Assembly: GCF_015694465.1 (NCBI RefSeq)
Contig: NZ_JADQDO010000004.1
Span: 62,001-126,000, forward strand
Length of the DNA stretch: 64,000 nt
Source: Microvirga alba
GTDB lineage: Bacteria > Pseudomonadota > Alphaproteobacteria > Rhizobiales > Beijerinckiaceae
Reading direction: 5' to 3'
The position numbers were made by a program, and so were the translations under genes. This document shows positions 19,031 to 28,032 of the stretch, in pieces; position 1 is the first letter of the stretch, and every line of letters starts with the position of its first letter. The notes beneath the pieces were generated by a model. That model searched no databases and was not told the origin of the DNA. It worked only from the letters and a program-made list of their open reading frames with translations.

Positions 19031-19570
19031 TCATACGCCAGGGGCGGAAGACCCGACGGCTACACCCAAGGCGTTCTGGCGCGACAGAACATCGAGGATC
19101 ATCGATGCCGCGCGGTCCGTGCTCTCTTCGGGCGTAAGCCCAGCGGTATCGAGAACGAGATTGCTGAATGCGCGGGCATGGTATCCCTCCCGATACATCT
19201 CAAAAATCCGTTCCCTCTCCTCTTGAGAAAGAATCCGCTCGCCTCGATTCGCCAAGGCAACCTCGGCAGGCGGAGCCAATGTCAGAACCAGATAGTGAGC
19301 GCCTCGATCGTCGGCCGCCGCTCTCAGTTGTTCATAGCTCAGCTGGTCGAGCGGATAGGCGACGACGAGATATGTCGCGTCGGTGCCCGTAATAAAAGCC
19401 TTTATCCGCTGTAGTGCAGCGGAAATGCGGATCAAAAGAGGGGCGTCTTCCGGAGCGTCGTGATCATCGCCATCGATGAAGACGGCATCGGGGAGAAGCC
19501 GAGACAGGGCATAGCCGACAGTAGACTTGCCGCTATTGATCGGACCGTTGATATGGATGACCGTCAACAT
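19031..19570 (-). CDS. P-loop kinase-like protein (shikimate kinase/AAA-like fold), function unknown
   Basis: Cytoplasmic protein of 179 aa with a Walker A motif GPINSGKST at residues 9-17 and an acidic FIDGDDHD about 20 residues later, as in small-molecule kinases (shikimate, gluconate, chloramphenicol phosphotransferase-like). A lid-like stretch rich in Arg/Glu (NRGERILSQEERERIFEMY) lies at about 110-128. The substrate is not identifiable. It is encoded alone between malate synthase and tRNA-Ala. The ATG at 19570 gives a start directly followed by the P-loop strand, as expected. Confidence 0.65.
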   Translation of the reverse strand: MLTVIHINGPINSGKSTVGYALSRLLPDAVFIDGDDHDAPEDAPLLIRISAALQRIKAFITGTDATYLVVAYPLDQLSYEQLRAAADDRGAHYLVLTLAPPAEVALANRGERILSQEERERIFEMYREGYHARAFSNLVLDTAGLTPEESTDRAASMILDVLSRQNALGVAVGSSAPGV

Positions 19571-19664
19571 GGGAATATCCCTCTGCCGCTATCTGGTCGC
19601 CATCAAACATTGAAGATCTTCTGGCGCATGGACGGCCCATTGCGAATTACGCCATCTCGCGCAA

Positions 19665-19689
19665 CAAAAAAGCCGCCTGAGCGGCGGCT
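19665..19689 (-). terminator. Terminator downstream of tRNA-Ala
   Basis: On the minus strand the stem AGCCGCC / GGCGGCT (5 nt loop) is followed by six Ts. It lies about 35 bp after the tRNA 3' end and is correctly oriented to end that transcript. Confidence 0.85.
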
Positions 19690-19722
19690 GTTTTTGCAAA
19701 GTCAATTTTCGAAGAAAAAATT

Positions 19723-19798
<76 letters not shown>

Positions 19799-19857
19799 AC
19801 TCTGGTCCGCGGTGTTTGGGGCACCGCGGAAAGGGTCGCCGCCGAAGCAGCGGCGTC

Positions 19858-19886
19858 TCTATAGTCGGGTCTGACGTGAGGTTCAA
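19858..19886 (-). promoter_or_regulatory. Candidate sigma-70-type promoter of tRNA-Ala
   Basis: Minus-strand TTGAAC (19886-19881) and TATAGA (19863-19858) are separated by exactly 17 bp. The predicted start is near 19851. The -35 box overlaps the end of the TIGR02300 gene. The roughly 50 nt leader contains a perfect hairpin CCGCGGTG / CACCGCGG (19808-19830) just before the tRNA. Confidence 0.7.
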
Positions 19887-20263
19887 GCCTCTTCGTCGTC
19901 TTCGATGTCACTATCGATCAAATCCGACACGTCATCGTCACCTTCCTCTTCATCTTCAAGGAAAGTGTCGTCTTCGCCGACGTCCTCGACGACGTCGATA
20001 TCGTCGTCCGAGGGCAGATCCTTATCGGCTTCTTCAGCCTCGACCTCGTCGAGCGAGACCAGTTCCGGGCCCGCTGATTCGAGCTCGGTCTCATCTTCAT
20101 CGGCGACGGCGCGCGCTGCCACGGGAGCCGCGACGCGGCTCATCGCGACCGCCTGGAAGACGGTGCCGCATTTCGGGCAGGTCGCGGGATCCTTGTTGAG
20201 GTCGTAGAATTTTGCGCCGCAGCTCATGCACTGGCGCTTCAAGCCGAGTTCCGGTTTGGCCAC
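19883..20263 (-). CDS. TIGR02300 (FYDLN-acid) family protein
   Basis: Small protein of 126 aa. The N-terminal zinc-ribbon-like part KRQCMSCGAKFYDLNKDP and TCPKCGTVF carries two CxxC pairs. It is followed by a very acidic tail rich in Asp/Glu (about residues 55-126, for instance EEEGDDDVSD). This is the signature of a conserved alphaproteobacterial family of unknown function that is usually divergent from aroA, as here. The tail is compositionally biased and probably disordered. A nucleic-acid- or ribosome-related role is only a guess from the zinc ribbon. Confidence 0.9.
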   Translation of the reverse strand: MAKPELGLKRQCMSCGAKFYDLNKDPATCPKCGTVFQAVAMSRVAAPVAARAVADEDETELESAGPELVSLDEVEAEEADKDLPSDDDIDVVEDVGEDDTFLEDEEEGDDDVSDLIDSDIEDDEEA

Positions 20264-20306
20264 GGTGATTGCCCTACAAAATGGGTGGTTGGGAACGCTC
20301 CGTTAG

Positions 20307-21782
<1,476 letters not shown>

Positions 21783-21792
21783 GGAGCCCCGC

Positions 21793-22416
21793 ATGATCAT
21801 CGCGATCGACGGTCCCGCCGCATCGGGCAAGGGAACTCTCGGCAAGCGCCTTTCCGAGCATTTCGGCTTCGCGCATCTCGATACGGGACTTCTGTACCGG
21901 GCGGTCGCGCGGGTGATGCTGGACCGTGGCTCGCTCCTGACCGACCGAGAGGCCGCGGCCCTCGTGGCGCAGAATCTCGACGTCACCCATCTCGACGATC
22001 CCCGCCTGCGCGGCGCGGAAATGGGCGAAGCGGCCTCGATGATCTCCGCTTATCAACCGGTCCGGGATGCGCTTCTGGCCTTCCAGCGCCAGTTCGGTAG
22101 CCAGGAACCGGGGGCCGTGCTCGACGGGCGGGATATCGGCACCGTGGTGTGCCCCCAAGCGGAAGTGAAGCTATTTATCACGGCGACCCCCGAAGAACGG
22201 GCGAGGCGCCGCCACCTGGAGCTTCTGAAGCGAGGCGAGCAAGCCGCTTACGAGACGATCCTCGACGATATTCGCCGCCGGGACGAGCGCGACATGAGCC
22301 GCTCCACTGCGCCGCTGAAGGCGGCCGAGGACGCCATGACCCTCGATACGACCCATCTCGATGCCGACGCCGCCTTCCGCGCTGCGTTGGAACTCGTGGA
22401 AACCCAGCGCGCCTGA
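21793..22416 (+). CDS. cmk: (d)CMP kinase
   Basis: Phosphorylates CMP and dCMP with ATP in pyrimidine salvage; 207 aa, cytoplasmic. Walker A is GPAASGKGT at residues 7-15. The family segments HLDTGLLYRAVA, LDGRDIGTVVCPQAEVKLFITA and RRRHLELL follow, then the C-terminal RRDERDMSRSTAPLKAAEDA. The start ATG lies 10 bp after aroA with GAGGAG upstream, so the genes are co-transcribed. The usual third member, rpsA, does not follow. Confidence 0.94.
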   Translation: MIIAIDGPAASGKGTLGKRLSEHFGFAHLDTGLLYRAVARVMLDRGSLLTDREAAALVAQNLDVTHLDDPRLRGAEMGEAASMISAYQPVRDALLAFQRQFGSQEPGAVLDGRDIGTVVCPQAEVKLFITATPEERARRRHLELLKRGEQAAYETILDDIRRRDERDMSRSTAPLKAAEDAMTLDTTHLDADAAFRAALELVETQRA

Positions 22417-22491
22417 AATCTTGACCTTGCGTCATATTGAGAAGCTGGCACACTCTCCAGAACCAGTCCGGCTCCCCGAGAGGAGACAACG

Positions 22492-23295
22492 ATGGTTCGT
22501 GACGGCTTTGCCCGTGCCGCCGCAGGGCTTGCCCTGGTCTTCGCCCTTCTGACCCATCCTGGTCTCGCGCGGGCGCAGACGGAGGTCGATCTCGCCCTCG
22601 TGCTGGCTGTCGATATTTCCTTCTCCATGGATACGGAAGAGCAGGCCCTTCAGCGGGAGGGGTTTGCCCAAGCCTTCCGGTCGAAGCAAGTCCATGACGC
22701 GATCCGTGGCGGGATGCTGGGCAAGATCGCGGTTACCTATGTGGAATGGGCTGGCTCGTCGGATCAGAAGGTCATCGTCCCCTGGACCATCCTCGACAAC
22801 TCTGAAAGCCTCATGGCGTTCGCCGAAAGGATCGCCTCGACTCCGCTGCGGCGGGCGCAGCGGACCTCTATTTCCGGCGCTCTTGATTTTGGGGTGAAAC
22901 TGTTCGCGGAAAGCAACGTCACGCCGACGCGCCGCGTCATCGACGTGTCCGGCGATGGGCCCAACAATCAGGGCCGCATCGTGACCGAGGCCAGGAAAGA
23001 AGCCGTCGCTAAGGGCATCACCGTGAACGGCCTGCCTATCATGATGCGCAGGCCCGGCTACCTCGACATCCAGGACCTTGATCTTTATTACAAGGATTGC
23101 GTCATTGGAGGCCAAGGGGCGTTCATGGTTCCCGTTCGCGAGCGCGACCAGTTCGTCCAGGCGATCAAGACCAAGGTGCTTCTCGAGGTCGCCAATCTCA
23201 CGCCCCCTCGAACGCTGATTCATCGAACTCAAAATACACCGACCGCCAATTGTCTCGCCGGGGAGATGCAATGGCGCGATCGGGGAAACAATTGA
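22492..23295 (+). CDS. DUF1194 family secreted von Willebrand factor A-like protein
   Basis: Protein of 267 aa with a signal peptide (about residues 1-25, GLALVFALLTHPGLARA). The following vWA-like domain starts VDLALVLAVDISFSMDTEEQ and has a MIDAS-type DxSxS. Other family stretches are YVEWAGSSDQ, VIDVSGDGPNNQGR and GITVNGLPIM. It is probably periplasmic and may bind a divalent metal through the MIDAS site. The family is common in Alphaproteobacteria and its role is unknown. A strong AGGAGA precedes the ATG. It lies where rpsA is usually found. Confidence 0.88.
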   Translation: MVRDGFARAAAGLALVFALLTHPGLARAQTEVDLALVLAVDISFSMDTEEQALQREGFAQAFRSKQVHDAIRGGMLGKIAVTYVEWAGSSDQKVIVPWTILDNSESLMAFAERIASTPLRRAQRTSISGALDFGVKLFAESNVTPTRRVIDVSGDGPNNQGRIVTEARKEAVAKGITVNGLPIMMRRPGYLDIQDLDLYYKDCVIGGQGAFMVPVRERDQFVQAIKTKVLLEVANLTPPRTLIHRTQNTPTANCLAGEMQWRDRGNN

Positions 23296-23309
23296 CTTAA
23301 AGACCGATC

Positions 23310-23687
23310 ATGGAAAAATTGACATTGGCGCTCGTCGCGCACGACGCCAAGAAGGACGACATGGCCCATTTCGCGGCCACGCACGAAGCTATCCTTCGCC
23401 CTTTCACCCTCTTTGCCACAGGCACGACCGGCGGGCGGATCATGGAGCGTTGTCCGACGCTCTCCATCACACGGCTGAAGAGCGGACCCTTGGGCGGCGA
23501 CCAGCAGATCGGCGCGATGATCGCGGAGGGCAAGATCGACGCCCTGTTTTTCTTCGTCGACCCCCTGTCGCCTCACCCGCACGACGTGGACGTGAAGGCG
23601 CTGATGCGCCTCGCACTGGTCTACAACATCCCCATGGCTCTCAACCTTGCTACAGCGGAGCGGTTGATCGCGAGCTTCAAGGACTAG
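23310..23687 (+). CDS. mgsA: Methylglyoxal synthase
   Basis: Converts dihydroxyacetone phosphate to methylglyoxal and phosphate, a glycolytic bypass that releases phosphate; 125 aa, slightly shorter than the 152 aa E. coli enzyme. Motifs are [21 protein letters not shown] (phosphate binding), [20 protein letters not shown] with the catalytic Asp, and [15 protein letters not shown]. The gene begins 14 bp after the DUF1194 gene. Cytoplasmic. Confidence 0.95.
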   Translation: MEKLTLALVAHDAKKDDMAHFAATHEAILRPFTLFATGTTGGRIMERCPTLSITRLKSGPLGGDQQIGAMIAEGKIDALFFFVDPLSPHPHDVDVKALMRLALVYNIPMALNLATAERLIASFKD

Positions 23688-23723
23688 CGACGTCCCCGAT
23701 ACCGTTTGGACGGACCTCCATCC

Positions 23724-23820
23724 CTCATCCTGAGGAGCCATTCCGTGAGGAATGGAGTCGCGAAGGAGGCGCGCACTGAAACACCCTTCGAGACGCCGCT
23801 TCGCGGCTCCTCAGGGTGAG
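23724..23820. repeat. Dispersed palindromic repeat, family A, copy 2
   Basis: The outer arms CTCATCCTGAGGAGC and GCTCCTCAGGGTGAG are inverted to each other. An inner palindrome CCATTCC-GTGA-GGAATGG lies at 23738-23755. The right half contains GAGACGCCGCTTCGCGGC, which is found in reverse orientation in copy 3. It lies between the converging mgsA and hrpB genes. Confidence 0.85.
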
Positions 23821-23869
23821 ACTTCGAAAAACTGCTTTTAGGCGTGAGGAGTGAGTTCCTTAGGAACTC

Positions 23870-26335
23870 TCAAGTCCCGCGCGGCTTGGCGCGCCGCGTC
23901 GGCGGCGCGGTTAGCGGGTCTTCCGGCCAGGGATGTTTGGGGTATTGCCCGCGCATGTCCGCCCTGACCGCCGCCCATGATCCGCGCCAAAACCCCGGCA
24001 GGTCGCGGGTGATCTGAATCGGGCGCTGGGCCGGCGACAAAAGGTGCAAAATCAAGGGCACGCGCCCGGCGGCAATGGTCGGATGCTTGTCGAGGCCGAA
24101 CAGCTCCTGCACACGGACCGCGAGGACCGGCCCCTCCTCCGCTCCATAATCGACCGGGATCTGCGAGCCGGTCGGCACCTCGATATGGGTCGGCGCTTCC
24201 GCATCGAGCCGCCGCTGGAGGTTCCAGGGCAGAAGGCTTCGCAGAGCCTCGCTCAGGAGGTCGGCCCCGATCTCATTCAAGCTCGTCTTGCCGACGAGGT
24301 GCGGTGCAAGCCATTCCTCCGCCGTCGCGACGAGCGCCTCATCGGACAGATCCGGCCATTCATCGCCTTCGGCCTTGCGGAGGAACATCACCCGCTCGCG
24401 CCATTGCGCCAACGCCTTCGAGAACGGCAACGCATCGATGCCGAGCGACATGAGCCCGGCAGCAAGCGCGCGAGCGGCCTCTTCCGTCATAGGCACCGGC
24501 AGCGGGCGTTCGTTGAGGGACAGAGCCCCGTAACGACGCACGCCACGGGCGCGAAGCGCGCGCGCCTGCCGATCGAACGTGACCTCTTCCCGCTGCTCGA
24601 TCTTGTCGCCGACGAAGGCCTCGATTTCCTCCGGAGCAATCGGAACGGCAGCGAGAATGCGCGCGGAGGCCGCGCCTCCCGAGATCTCTGCAACGGCGAG
24701 ATACGGCTCCTTCGCGAGCCGGTCATGCGCTTCAAGAACAGCGCCCCGCCCGTTGGCCATGAGGTATTCACCCGGCTTGCCCCGCGCTTTGGCGAGGCGG
24801 TCGGGATAGGCAAGCGTCAGGAGTGCGCCGATGGAATGCGGCTCGCCCTTAGGCGACGAGGCGCTTGCCTTCGCCCACCCCTCCGCCATGCGGCGCATGT
24901 CCTCGGCGCGCTTGGAGCGGTCGCGACGGAAGCGTTCGACGCGCTCGGACAGATCCACCACATCCCCGCCGAGGCCGCGCTCGACGAGGACGGCGGCAAG
25001 GTCCGCCGCATCGCGCGCTTGCCCGCTCTCGCCCGCGATCAGCACCATGCGGCCGAGGCGCGGCGGCAAGGGGAGATTACGCAGGCGTCGGCCCGTCTCC
25101 GTGATCCGTCCGTCATCGTCGACTGCCAGCAACTGCTGCAACAGCGCCCTCGCCTCTTTCACGGCGGGTTTCGGCGGCGGATCGAGGAAGGCGAGATTCG
25201 CCGGATCGGTGACGCCCCAGGCGGCGCAATCGAGCAGGAGCGGCGCCAGATCAGCCGACAGGATTTCCGGGCGGGAGAAGGCTTCAAGTGCCCCCGTCGC
25301 CGCCTCTTCCCACAAACGGTAACTGACGCCCGGCTCCGTTCGTCCGGCGCGGCCCCGGCGTTGATCGGCGGCGGCCCGGGAGACCCGCACGGTTTCAAGC
25401 CGGGTCAGGCCGATATTCGGCTCGAAGACTGGAACACGAGCGAGGCCTGAATCGATGACGACGCGCACGCCCTCGATAGTCAGGGAGGTTTCGGCAATCG
25501 AGGTGGCAAGCACCACCTTGCGCCGTCCGGGCTTTGCGGGACTGACGGCGAGATCCTGCTCGCCCCGCTCCAGTGCGCCGTAAAGCGGCGCGATGTCGAT
25601 GGTGGGATCGGTCACGCGCTCGCGCAGAAATGTTTCGACCCGGCGGATTTCGCCCTGCCCCGGCAGAAAGACGAGGATCGAGCCGGTCTCCGCCCGCAGC
25701 GCGCGGATGACAGCATCCGCGACCTGTTCGTCGATGCGCCGGTTGGGATCGCGCCCGAGATAGCGCGTCTCGACCGGATAGGCGCGGCCCTCCGATTCGA
25801 TGACGGGAGCGCTGCCAAGAAGCTTCGCTACCCGCGCGCCGTCGAGCGTCGCCGACATGACGAGGAGCCGAAGGTCCTCGCGAAGGCCGCCTTGCGCATC
25901 GAGGGCGAGCGCGAGGCCGAGATCGGCATCGAGCGAGCGTTCGTGAAACTCGTCGAAGAGGACAGCGGCAACGCCTTCAAGCGACGGATCGTCGAGGATC
26001 ATGCGGGCGAACACGCCCTCGGTGACCACCTCGATCCGCGTCTTGCGGCTGATCTTGGATCCCAGGCGCACCCGGAGGCCCACGGTTTCGCCGACGGCCT
26101 CGCCCAAGGTCCGCGCCATGCGGTCCGCCGCCGCGCGGGCGGCAAGGCGGCGGGGTTCGAGCAGGATCAGCTTCTTGCCCTGCACCCACGGCTCGTCGAG
26201 CAGCACGAGAGGGACGCGCGTGGTCTTACCTGCACCGGGCGGCGCGACAAGCACGGCATTGGCGCGCGCGCGCAGGCTCTCCGTCAGATCGGCAAGGACG
26301 GCATCGATCGGCAGAGAGGTGTCAAAGACGCGCAT
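23870..26335 (-). CDS. hrpB: ATP-dependent RNA helicase HrpB
   Basis: DEAH-box helicase of 821 aa. Motif I is VAPPGAGKTTRVPL (about 35-48), motif II DEFHERSLD, motif III MSATLDG, and motif VI QRRGRAGRTEPG. The C-terminal HrpB-specific region ends with TRDLPGFWRGSWAAVRADMR and YPKHPWPEDP, which is diagnostic of HrpB rather than HrpA. The start was placed at 26335 (MRVFDTSLPIDAVLADL) because the 25 residues upstream do not match the family and run toward a repeat element. The RNA substrate of HrpB is generally unknown. Confidence 0.94.
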   Translation of the reverse strand: MRVFDTSLPIDAVLADLTESLRARANAVLVAPPGAGKTTRVPLVLLDEPWVQGKKLILLEPRRLAARAAADRMARTLGEAVGETVGLRVRLGSKISRKTRIEVVTEGVFARMILDDPSLEGVAAVLFDEFHERSLDADLGLALALDAQGGLREDLRLLVMSATLDGARVAKLLGSAPVIESEGRAYPVETRYLGRDPNRRIDEQVADAVIRALRAETGSILVFLPGQGEIRRVETFLRERVTDPTIDIAPLYGALERGEQDLAVSPAKPGRRKVVLATSIAETSLTIEGVRVVIDSGLARVPVFEPNIGLTRLETVRVSRAAADQRRGRAGRTEPGVSYRLWEEAATGALEAFSRPEILSADLAPLLLDCAAWGVTDPANLAFLDPPPKPAVKEARALLQQLLAVDDDGRITETGRRLRNLPLPPRLGRMVLIAGESGQARDAADLAAVLVERGLGGDVVDLSERVERFRRDRSKRAEDMRRMAEGWAKASASSPKGEPHSIGALLTLAYPDRLAKARGKPGEYLMANGRGAVLEAHDRLAKEPYLAVAEISGGAASARILAAVPIAPEEIEAFVGDKIEQREEVTFDRQARALRARGVRRYGALSLNERPLPVPMTEEAARALAAGLMSLGIDALPFSKALAQWRERVMFLRKAEGDEWPDLSDEALVATAEEWLAPHLVGKTSLNEIGADLLSEALRSLLPWNLQRRLDAEAPTHIEVPTGSQIPVDYGAEEGPVLAVRVQELFGLDKHPTIAAGRVPLILHLLSPAQRPIQITRDLPGFWRGSWAAVRADMRGQYPKHPWPEDPLTAPPTRRAKPRGT

Positions 26336-26582
26336 GCCGCCTGATGGCTCATACGACGCTCGAGGGCAAGCCACCGCTTCGATGTCGCTTGAGAATTGAA
26401 CCGGCCTCACCTCTCTCCCGTCATTCCGGGCGCCGGAGGCGCGCCCGGAACCTATAAGCGTTGACGGATCCGAAAAAGAAACTCAGATCGCGGACACTCT
26501 TGATAGGTCGGCGGCTATGGGTTCCGGGCTCCGCTCACGCGGCCCCGGAGTGACGGAGCGATCATGGCCGCCGAAGGGCTTC
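26336..26582. other. Intergenic region occupied by family B repeat
   Basis: Gap between hrpB and the HAD phosphatase gene, both on the minus strand. It contains no gene and is mostly the family B repeat (26420-26554). Confidence 0.6.
26420..26554. repeat. Dispersed repeat, family B, copy 1 (paired inverted halves)
   Basis: Left half GTCATTCCGGGCGCC...CCCGGAACCTATAA and right half TATGGGTTCCGGGCT...CCCCGGAGTGAC are inverted and flank a core containing ACGGATCC. The same architecture and core occur at 61238-61379. Each half can form its own GC-rich stem. Confidence 0.85.
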
Positions 26583-27212
26583 TTAAACCGCAAACCCGTG
26601 CTGCCGGAGTTCCGCCGCCAGATCCACCGGCTCGATGAAATGGATCGCGTGCATGCCGACCGCTTTCGCGCCTTCCACATTGGCCTTCGAGTCGTCGATG
26701 AAGATGCAGTCCCCAGCCTCGAGCCCATAGCGGCTGAGCAGCAGCTGGTAGATCGCCGGCTCGGGCTTGAGCAGGCGCTCGTCGCCGGAAACGATGATGC
26801 CGTCGAAGCCTTCCAGGAACGGATAGCGCTTCTTCGACAGGTCGAGCTTCGGAGCGGAGAAATTCGTGATGCAGTAATTCGGCACGCCGGCTTCGCGCAG
26901 GCGGCCAAGCACGGCGACATTCTCCTCGAATACGCCCGACACCGTCTCTTCCCAACGGTCATGAAAGGCGCGGATCGACGTCTCGTGGTCAGGAAAATCC
27001 TTCACGAGAAGGGCGACAGCCTCCTCCCAATCGCGGCCGCGATCCTGTTCGAGGTTCCACTGGTTGGTGCAAACCGTGGACAGGAACCACTCCATCTCCG
27101 CCTCGTCGTTAAAGACCTTGCGATAGAGATTGCGCGGGTCCCAGCGCAGCAGGACATTACCGATATCGAACACGACGGTGGTGGGCTTCTGAGCAGTCAC
27201 GTTTTCCCTCAT
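26583..27212 (-). CDS. HAD-superfamily phosphatase (HAD-IA, YihX-like)
   Basis: Cytoplasmic hydrolase of 209 aa. The nucleophile motif is VFDIGNVLLRWDP (Asp at about 16), in the D-x-x-N form seen in YihX-type sugar phosphatases. Motif II is ITNFS, motif III the Lys in LLKPEPAIY, and motif IV CIFIDDSKANVEGA. An alpha-helical cap lies between motifs I and II. The substrate is probably a sugar or nucleotide phosphate, but it cannot be named from the sequence. A shorter start (GTG at about 27200) is possible. Confidence 0.82.
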   Translation of the reverse strand: MRENVTAQKPTTVVFDIGNVLLRWDPRNLYRKVFNDEAEMEWFLSTVCTNQWNLEQDRGRDWEEAVALLVKDFPDHETSIRAFHDRWEETVSGVFEENVAVLGRLREAGVPNYCITNFSAPKLDLSKKRYPFLEGFDGIIVSGDERLLKPEPAIYQLLLSRYGLEAGDCIFIDDSKANVEGAKAVGMHAIHFIEPVDLAAELRQHGFAV

Positions 27213-27291
27213 TCGTTATGAGCAGAAAGAGGGTCTAGCGTTTTTGAGGCGGCTAATCTACCGCAAGCTCCCAATGTCATGGGAAGGCCCG

Positions 27292-28032
27292 ATGGAACAG
27301 GTCACGCTTCTGCAATACGTCCTGGTCGCGGTTTGTGCCCTGTCGGCGGGAACGCTCGGCGGTATCGCGGGCTACGGCACGGGGCTCCTCATGCCCCTGG
27401 TTCTCACGCCCATCGTCGGCGCCGAGGTGGTCGTGCCGATCATCGGCGTCTCGTCAATTCTGACCAATGCCAGCCGCGTCGCTGCCTTTCGCAAGGAGAT
27501 CGACTATCGCCGCGCATGGCTCATCGGGGCGTTGGCCCTGCCGACCTGCATGCTGGGGGCCTACGGCTACACATTCCTGTCCGGCAAGGGCGCAGCCTTG
27601 GTCATCGGAACCTTTCTCATTCTCATGGTTCCGATCCGGTTGATTCTGAAACGCCTGCGGACCCGCCTTGCAGGGAGCGGCCTGGCGGCGGCGGGAGCCG
27701 GTTACGGGCTCCTTGTCGGAGGCACCGCCGGTTCCGGGGTCGTGCTTCTCTCGATTCTGATGGCGGCCGGCTTGAACGGCCGCGCCGTCGTCGCGACCGA
27801 CGCCATCATCTCCCTCGGTCTCGGCGTTGCGAAGACCGGCGCGTTCCATGCTTTTGGCGCTTTGCCACCTTCAGCGTGGATCATGGCGCTGATCGTGGGG
27901 CTCTCGGCCACGCCCGGCGCGTTCATCGCCAAGCGCCTGACGCAGGCTCTGCCGATTCACATCCACAACGCCATTCTCGACGCCGCCATCATCTGCGGCG
28001 GCGTCATCCTGATCACCCACGGAATGCGCTAA
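27292..28032 (+). CDS. TauE/SafE family sulfite exporter-like membrane protein
   Basis: Integral inner-membrane protein of 246 aa with about seven to eight hydrophobic segments. The first contains VLVAVCALSAGTLGGIAGYGTG, whose Gly-rich end is characteristic of the TauE/SafE family, and the half-repeat GLLVGGTAGSGVVLLSIL follows in the second half. Members export sulfite, sulfoacetate or other organic anions. The start at 27292 has GGAAGG at suitable distance; ATG 27274 is an alternative. Its stop directly abuts the stop of maeB on the other strand. Confidence 0.85.
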   Translation: MEQVTLLQYVLVAVCALSAGTLGGIAGYGTGLLMPLVLTPIVGAEVVVPIIGVSSILTNASRVAAFRKEIDYRRAWLIGALALPTCMLGAYGYTFLSGKGAALVIGTFLILMVPIRLILKRLRTRLAGSGLAAAGAGYGLLVGGTAGSGVVLLSILMAAGLNGRAVVATDAIISLGLGVAKTGAFHAFGALPPSAWIMALIVGLSATPGAFIAKRLTQALPIHIHNAILDAAIICGGVILITHGMR

